This document shows, piece by piece, positions 57,741 through 62,867 of a stretch of 62,867 nucleotides of DNA. The first letter of the stretch is position 1. The number at the start of each line of letters is the position of its first letter. Below the pieces are notes generated by a model. The model saw only the letters and a list, made by a program, of their open reading frames with translations, did no database searches and was not told the origin of the DNA. The stretch is from Brevirhabdus sp. GTDB lineage: Bacteria; Pseudomonadota; Alphaproteobacteria; Rhodobacterales; Rhodobacteraceae. The position numbers and the translations under genes are program-made. The stretch is taken from assembly GCA_024637315.1 (NCBI GenBank), contig JAGXFH010000069.1:1-62867 (forward strand), given 5' to 3'.

Positions 57741-58693
57741 TTCGGATGCCTCAACCTGGGATTGGTGACGATCGAGACGATATCGGCAACCAGGTTCAGC
57801 CCGATATAGACGGCCGCGAAGATCAGCCCGCAGGCCTGAACCACTGGCACGTCGCGTTTAGATACGTGGTCAACCAGATATTGGCCCATGCCGGGATAGA
57901 CGAAGATCACCTCGACCACGACAACGCCGACGACGAGATAGGCAAGGTTCAGCATCACAACGTTGACGATCGGCGCGACGGCGTTCGGGAAGGCGTGGCG
58001 GAAGATTACCTTGAATGGGCTGAGGCCCTTGAGTTCGGCAGTTTCGATGTAGGCTGATTGCATCACGTTCAGGATCGCGGCACGGGTCATCCGCATCATG
58101 TGAGCCAACACGACCATCACGAGAACCGCAATCGGCAGCGCGATGGCGTTGAGTTTTTCCAACAGCGACATGCTGTCGTAAACGGTTGCAACCGAGGGAA
58201 ACCAGCGCAACTTCACTGCAAAGAAGAAGATCAGCACATAGCCGGTGAAGAATTCGGGCAGCGAGATCGAGGCCAGCGTCAGCCCCGAGATCAGCTTGTC
58301 CGGCCAGCGATTGCGGTAACGCACCGCTAGAAGTCCCAACAAGATCGCCAGCGGCACAGCCACGACTGCGGCCCAGAAGGCTAGGAACAGCGTGTTGCCA
58401 AGGCGCAGGCCAATCTGGGTGGTGATGTCCTGCCCGTTCGACAGTGCGGTACCCAGATCGCCGGTCAATACGCCGCCCAGCCAACTGAGATACCGCAATG
58501 GGGCAGGCTCGTTCAGGCCAAGTTCTTCACGCAGATTGGCCAGTGACGTCGGCGTAGCTGCCTGCCCGAGGATACTTTGCGCCACATCCCCGGGAAGGAT
58601 CTCGGTTCCGACAAAAACCAGAAGCGATACCAGCAGCAGAAGCAGCAGGCCCAGCGCAATGCGCTGGACCAATAGCTTGAGTACTTGGCCCAT
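57737..58693 (-). CDS. Dipeptide-type ABC transporter permease (DppB-like)
   Basis: 318 residues with six membrane spans; N-terminal span RIALGLLLLLLVSLLVFVGTEILPGD and the EAA-loop region YIETAELKGLSPFKVIFRHAFPNAVAPIVNV. It follows the binding protein gene by 6 bases and overlaps the second permease (ATGA). Confidence 0.93.
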   Translation of the reverse strand: MGQVLKLLVQRIALGLLLLLLVSLLVFVGTEILPGDVAQSILGQAATPTSLANLREELGLNEPAPLRYLSWLGGVLTGDLGTALSNGQDITTQIGLRLGNTLFLAFWAAVVAVPLAILLGLLAVRYRNRWPDKLISGLTLASISLPEFFTGYVLIFFFAVKLRWFPSVATVYDSMSLLEKLNAIALPIAVLVMVVLAHMMRMTRAAILNVMQSAYIETAELKGLSPFKVIFRHAFPNAVAPIVNVVMLNLAYLVVGVVVVEVIFVYPGMGQYLVDHVSKRDVPVVQACGLIFAAVYIGLNLVADIVSIVTNPRLRHPK

Positions 58694-58699
58694 CTCGAA

Positions 58700-60289
58700 C
58701 TACGATTCCACCCAGCACTTTACGATCGCGCGGTTATTCATGAACCCGAAGTTCGGGTCCTTGAACCAACCGCCGACGCGTGGGCCGGTCGCCTCGACGA
58801 AATCGTTGAACATCGGGACGATGACACCGCCTTCGTCGCGCACGATCATCGCCGCCTCGCGGTAGATCTCGCGCCGCTTGTCGTTGTCCAGTTCGGCCCG
58901 TGCCGACAGGATCAGTTGGTCGAAATCGTCGCGGAAGAACCTCGTGTCGTTCCAGTCTGCGGATGACAGATAGGCAGTGGAATACATCTGGTCCTGAACC
59001 GGACGACCGCTCCAGTACGAAGCGCTGAACGGCTGCACATTCCAGACATCCGACCAGTAGCCATCGCCCGGTTCGCGCTTGACCTCGATGTTGATGCCGG
59101 CCGCTGCGGCGCTTTGCTGGAACAACTGCGTGGCATCCACGGCGCCGGGGAAAGCGACATCCGAGGTGCGCAGCACGATCGGCCCGTCATGGCCCGACTG
59201 CTTGTAGTGGAACGCGGCCTTGTCCGGATCGTAAGTGCGCTGCTCGATGTCGTCCGAAAAAAGCGGATAGGAGCCGTTGATTGGGAAGTCATTGCCCATC
59301 GAGCCGTAGCCCTGAAGGATCTTGTCTACCAACTCCTGCCGGTTGATCGCATATTTCAGCGCCAGCCGCAGGTCGTTGTTGGCGAACGGCTCTGTGTTGC
59401 AATGCATGATGAACACATAATGGCCGCGCCCGGCAACGTTCTGCACGGTGATGCCCGGGACGCGCTTGATCAAGTCCACGACCTTCGGTTCGACCCGGTT
59501 GATCATGTCGACCTGACCGGATTGCAGGGCGGCCAGACGCGCGGTCGGGTCATTCAGTGCAATCGTTTCCACCTGATCCGCATGACCGCGATTGTCGCCG
59601 TCCCAGTAGTTGGCGAATTTCTCTCCGACAGCCCGCACACCGACCTGATCCTCGACCAGACGATAAGGGCCGGTGCCGATACCCGCTGCCGGGTCATCCT
59701 TTCCGCCACCCGGCTGGATGACAAGGTGGAAATCGGAAATCAGGTAGGGAAGGTCGGCATTCGGCGTGCTGAGTTCGAAAATCACGTTCTGACCGTCAGC
59801 GACGACCCTGTCGATGCCTGTCATGATCCCCAGCGCACCCGACTTCGACTCTTCGTTCGAGTGGCGCTCCATCGTTGCAACGACATCATCCGCCGTCAGG
59901 GTCTTGCCGTTGTGGAATTCAACACCGTCGCGGATCCGGAAACTCCAGGTCTTTGCATCGGCCGAAGCCTCGACACTCTCGGCCAGCCGGGGTTCGATTT
60001 CGCCCGTCGGATCGACCTCGACCAGACACTCGCCCCAGATATGGCCAAGATTGGTGGTGTAATCCGACGCCCACGTCCCTGGATCCTGGCTGTCCGATGA
60101 CGATGCGCCTTGCAGACCCGCCTTCAGGATGCCGCCCTTGACCGGTCCTTGCGCATGAACGGCGGTGGCCAAGATGCCGGTCGCCATCGTGGAAGAAACG
60201 CCAAGTGCTGCCGCCCGCCCCATGAAAGCACGCCGATCCATTAACCCGCGTGCTACCTTCTTGCTGAAATATTCTAGTTCTTTCGACAT
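58700..60289 (-). CDS. Peptide-type ABC transporter substrate-binding protein (family 5)
   Basis: 529 residues. The N-terminus has a twin-arginine signal (DRRAFMGRAAALGVSS, Arg19-Arg20) with a probable cleavage site after AVHA (near 46). The mature part has the SBP family 5 features (PRLAESVEASADAKTWSFRIRDGVEFHNGKTLTADDVV). Substrates of this family range from peptides to opines and glycosides. Its neighbours (choline dehydrogenase, sulfatase, esterase, phosphodiesterase) suggest a choline ester or betaine-like ligand, but the ligand is not readable from sequence. Confidence 0.9.
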   Translation of the reverse strand: MSKELEYFSKKVARGLMDRRAFMGRAAALGVSSTMATGILATAVHAQGPVKGGILKAGLQGASSSDSQDPGTWASDYTTNLGHIWGECLVEVDPTGEIEPRLAESVEASADAKTWSFRIRDGVEFHNGKTLTADDVVATMERHSNEESKSGALGIMTGIDRVVADGQNVIFELSTPNADLPYLISDFHLVIQPGGGKDDPAAGIGTGPYRLVEDQVGVRAVGEKFANYWDGDNRGHADQVETIALNDPTARLAALQSGQVDMINRVEPKVVDLIKRVPGITVQNVAGRGHYVFIMHCNTEPFANNDLRLALKYAINRQELVDKILQGYGSMGNDFPINGSYPLFSDDIEQRTYDPDKAAFHYKQSGHDGPIVLRTSDVAFPGAVDATQLFQQSAAAAGINIEVKREPGDGYWSDVWNVQPFSASYWSGRPVQDQMYSTAYLSSADWNDTRFFRDDFDQLILSARAELDNDKRREIYREAAMIVRDEGGVIVPMFNDFVEATGPRVGGWFKDPNFGFMNNRAIVKCWVES

Positions 60290-60372
60290 CTTATTCTCCC
60301 TATCAACTTTGGTGACCGTGGCCGGCCGTCCGATTCTTCCTTCCTAGAATACACGTCGGAACGCGATGTGCA

Positions 60373-62037
60373 TCATCGGTCGGACCTTTCCCATCTTGGG
60401 TTGATCCACGGCTCTGCGTTTTCAGGTGGCAGTGGGTCTTTCCCAAGGATGTGATCTGCGATTTTCTCGCCCACCATGATTGATGGGGCGTTGAGGCTTC
60501 CATTGGTGATACGCGGAAAGATCGACGAGTCGACCACACGCAGCGCATCGACGCCAATCACCCGCCCGTGCGGATCGACCACCGCCGACGGGTCGCTGCG
60601 GCGCCCCATCTTGCAGGTGCCGCAGGGATGATAGGCGCTTTCGGCGTGCTGCCGGATGAAATCGTCGATCTGGTCGTCGGTCTGGACATCCTCGCCCGGC
60701 TGGATCTCCTTGCCGCGATAAGGGGCGAAGGCGGGTTGGGCGAAGATCTGCCGCGTGGCGCGGATGCAGGCGCGGAAGTCGATCCAGTCCTGATCTTCGG
60801 CCATGTAGTTGAAGCGGATGACCGGCGCATCGCACGGCTGCGGCGAACGCAGCGTGATCGTCCCGCGGGAAGCCGCGCGCATCGGGCCAGTATGGGCCTG
60901 ATAGCCATGGCCCTCTGCCACTGCCTTGCCGTCATAGCGCACCGCCATCGGCAGAAAGTGGAACTGGATATCCGGGTAATCGATGCCGGCGCGCGAGCGG
61001 ATGAAGCCGGCGGATTCGAAATGGTTCGAAGCGCCAAGGCCGGTGCCAGTCAGCAGCCATTGCAGCCCCGACCAGCCTTTGCCCATCAGGTTCCAGTGCT
61101 TGAAGAGCGTGATCGGCTGGGTGCTGGCCTGCTGGAAATAGACCTCGAGATGATCCTGAAGGTTGGCGCCGACGCCGGGACGGTCAGCGACCACATCGAC
61201 CCCGTGATCCTTGAGATGCGCGGCAGGGCCGATGCCCGAAAGCATCAGCAGTTTCGGGGAGTTGATCGACGAGGCGGCGAGGATGACCTCTTTTCGCGCC
61301 GTCAGCGTTTCGGTGCGGCTGCCGCGGCGGATCTCGATACCGGTCGCACGGCCCTCGGTGATGACGACCTTCTGGGCCAGCCCGCGGACGATCCGCAGGT
61401 TCGACCGTTTCAGGGCCGGGCGCAGATAGGCATTGGCGGCGGACCAGCGGCGGCCCTTCCAGATCGTCGCCTCCATTGCGCCGAATCCTTCCTGCTTCTG
61501 GCCGTTGTAGTCCTCTGTTAGCTCATATCCGGCCTCTGCCCCCGCCTTGACGAAGGCATGATAAAGCGGGTTCAGCCGGGGTCCGCGCGAAACATGGACC
61601 GGCCCGTCATGGCCGCGCCAGTCGGGATCGCCGCCATGGCCGCCATCGTGCCAGTTTTCCATCCGCTTGAAATAGGGCAGCACGTCGGCAAATGCCCAGC
61701 CATCGGCACCAGTCTCGGCCCAATGGTCGAAATCGCGTGCATGGCCGCGAACATAGACCATGCCGTTGATCGAAGACGACCCACCCAGCACCTTGCCGCG
61801 CGGCACGACCAGCCGGCGGTTGTTCAGATGCGGCTCTGGCTCGGTGACGAAGCCCCAGTCATAAAGCGCCATGTTCATCGGATAGGACAGGGCAGCGGGC
61901 ATCTGGATGAACGGTCCGGCATCGGTGCCGCCATATTCGACGACCAGCACCGAATGCCTGCCATCCTCGGACAGCCGATAGGCCAGCGCCGATCCAGCCG
62001 AGCCGGAGCCAACGATGATGTAGTCGGCTTCGGTCAT
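60373..62037 (-). CDS. betA: Choline dehydrogenase-like GMC oxidoreductase
   Basis: The 554-residue flavoprotein has the N-terminal FAD loop [14 protein letters not shown] and the family core [46 protein letters not shown], with the active-site histidine in [11 protein letters not shown]. Choline dehydrogenase oxidises choline to betaine aldehyde. Similarity along the whole length is to the choline dehydrogenase branch, and the sulfatase gene upstream looks like choline-sulfatase, but other GMC substrates cannot be excluded. No betaine-aldehyde dehydrogenase gene is in the window. The start [10 protein letters not shown] gives the family N-terminus. Confidence 0.85.
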   Translation of the reverse strand: MTEADYIIVGSGSAGSALAYRLSEDGRHSVLVVEYGGTDAGPFIQMPAALSYPMNMALYDWGFVTEPEPHLNNRRLVVPRGKVLGGSSSINGMVYVRGHARDFDHWAETGADGWAFADVLPYFKRMENWHDGGHGGDPDWRGHDGPVHVSRGPRLNPLYHAFVKAGAEAGYELTEDYNGQKQEGFGAMEATIWKGRRWSAANAYLRPALKRSNLRIVRGLAQKVVITEGRATGIEIRRGSRTETLTARKEVILAASSINSPKLLMLSGIGPAAHLKDHGVDVVADRPGVGANLQDHLEVYFQQASTQPITLFKHWNLMGKGWSGLQWLLTGTGLGASNHFESAGFIRSRAGIDYPDIQFHFLPMAVRYDGKAVAEGHGYQAHTGPMRAASRGTITLRSPQPCDAPVIRFNYMAEDQDWIDFRACIRATRQIFAQPAFAPYRGKEIQPGEDVQTDDQIDDFIRQHAESAYHPCGTCKMGRRSDPSAVVDPHGRVIGVDALRVVDSSIFPRITNGSLNAPSIMVGEKIADHILGKDPLPPENAEPWINPRWERSDR

Positions 62038-62171
62038 GCGGCCTCGACCTTCAAGACATCGCAGGGCGCCAGGGCATGATCGCGATGCGCGGGGCGTTCG
62101 GTCGGCCTGTAGATGCCCCACTTCACCAGCTGAACATTGCAAGAGTTGGCGCGGATGCAAGCGATGATCAT
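62034..62171 (-). CDS. Possible 45-residue protein linking betC and betA
   Basis: A short frame whose ATG overlaps the sulfatase stop (ATGA) and whose stop overlaps the betA start (ATGA). It begins [20 protein letters not shown] and shows no recognised motif. The double overlap favours translation or at least ribosome transit, but the composition could also be chance coding in a short spacer. Confidence 0.35.
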   Translation of the reverse strand: MIIACIRANSCNVQLVKWGIYRPTERPAHRDHALAPCDVLKVEAA

Positions 62172-62867
62172 TCCTGAACTCCGCGCGGGTACCGGGCGTT
62201 TTCCTCGACCACGTTCAGGTCCATGTGGTTGCGCATGTAGCGTTCCGAAGCCTTTTGCAGCGGCTGGTAGTCCCAAGGGTAGTAGCTGCCGTTGCGCAGC
62301 GCCTCGTAGACCACCCAGCGGCGCGCCTGGCTGGCGCGTACGTCTGCGTCGAAGCGTGCCAGATCCCAGCGCTGGCGGACCTTTTCGGCCATTACCCCAG
62401 CCGTGCCTGCATGGGCTGGATCATTGGCGAGATTGATCAGTTCCTGCGGGTCGGCGTCGAGGTCGTAAAGCTGCGGCGGATCCAGCTCACAGTGGATGTA
62501 TTTCCATTTGCCGTAGCGCAGGCCCACCAGCGGCGCATTCGAGGCTTCGGCGGCGTATTCCATCACGACAGGTGCGTCGCGAGCGGTGCCGTTGGCAAGG
62601 GAGACCAGTGATTGGCCGTCGGTCCAGGGCATGACATCGGTCATATCGACGCCCGCCAGATCGGCGAGCGTGGGCAGCACGTCGAGAGTGGACACCGGCG
62701 TGTCGATGCGGCCTGCGGGCAGACCTGGCGCGGCGATCATCAGCGGCACGCGGGCGGAGCCTTCGAAGAAGTTCATCTTGAACCATAGGCCGCGCTCGCC
62801 CAGCATGTCGCCGTGATCCGATAGGAAGAGGATGATCGGCGCTTGCCCGGTGCCTTCCAGTGCCTCC
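62168..62867 (-). CDS. betC: Choline-sulfatase, C-terminal part (N-terminus beyond the window)
   Basis: The visible 232 codons are the C-terminal part of a type I sulfatase: [15 protein letters not shown] (metal-site region), [14 protein letters not shown], and the choline-sulfatase-type C-terminus [37 protein letters not shown]. It would hydrolyse choline-O-sulfate to choline and sulfate. The catalytic formylglycine site lies outside the window. It is upstream of betA on the same strand. Confidence 0.85.
   Translation of the reverse strand, partial: EALEGTGQAPIILFLSDHGDMLGERGLWFKMNFFEGSARVPLMIAAPGLPAGRIDTPVSTLDVLPTLADLAGVDMTDVMPWTDGQSLVSLANGTARDAPVVMEYAAEASNAPLVGLRYGKWKYIHCELDPPQLYDLDADPQELINLANDPAHAGTAGVMAEKVRQRWDLARFDADVRASQARRWVVYEALRNGSYYPWDYQPLQKASERYMRNHMDLNVVEENARYPRGVQE

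Overview
The window looks like chromosomal DNA of an alphaproteobacterium of the order Rhodobacterales (Roseobacter/Rhodobacter type). The evidence is the high GC content, the gene order ruvC-ruvA-ruvB, ybgC, tolQ-tolR-tolA-tolB-pal-cpoB-tilS-ftsH, a CDP-alcohol type phosphatidylcholine synthase, a YcjX/YcjF pair, a DUF1127 protein, a CtrA-like box and many ATGA overlaps. No tRNA, rRNA or CRISPR array was seen.

Positions 1-11141 are a mosaic. They hold the tail of an IS630-type transposase at the left edge, a large membrane protein, an AAA+ ATPase, a sulfotransferase that runs into a decayed glycosyltransferase, a two-gene DNA-damage pair (Lhr-like helicase and the PdeM nuclease) without its usual ligase, a thioesterase, folD next to a 78-codon remnant of fhs, and a MOSC protein. 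At least two genes here are decaying, so this end appears to have been rearranged.

Positions 11142-22863 form a conserved cell-envelope and DNA-repair block on the minus strand: ruvCAB, a conserved unknown protein, ybgC, the Tol-Pal system, tilS and ftsH. A TTAA-N7-TTAA box sits upstream of tolQ, and ftsH ends at a clear rho-independent terminator.

Positions 22864-41785 are mostly housekeeping: a DUF1127 protein with a strong terminator, prmA, an MFS transporter, thpR, priA, a transaldolase-like gene, DUF484-xerC, phosphatidylcholine synthase, a DMT exporter, ogt, ileS, ycjX-GNAT-ycjF and truA. Several very small genes lie between them.

Positions 41786-62867 form a metabolic island around methylated amines. 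A LysR regulator sits beside a textbook ATC-N9-GAT dyad. It is divergent from an operon with two dimethylglycine/sarcosine dehydrogenase-type flavoproteins, a homocysteine S-methyltransferase broken by an in-frame TAA, a non-pyrrolysine MttB-family methyltransferase and a 3-hydroxyisobutyrate dehydrogenase-like enzyme. A second minus-strand run is ordered choline-sulfatase (cut by the window edge), choline dehydrogenase, a dipeptide-type ABC importer, a phosphodiesterase-like enzyme and an alpha/beta hydrolase. A CocE-type hydrolase follows the LysR gene. My reading, which is inference, is a system that imports choline esters or related methylated compounds, cleaves several kinds of head-group bond, oxidises choline to betaine and demethylates betaine stepwise into one-carbon metabolism. 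The broken homocysteine methyltransferase beside an intact MttB homologue with no corrinoid partner is the most intriguing point.
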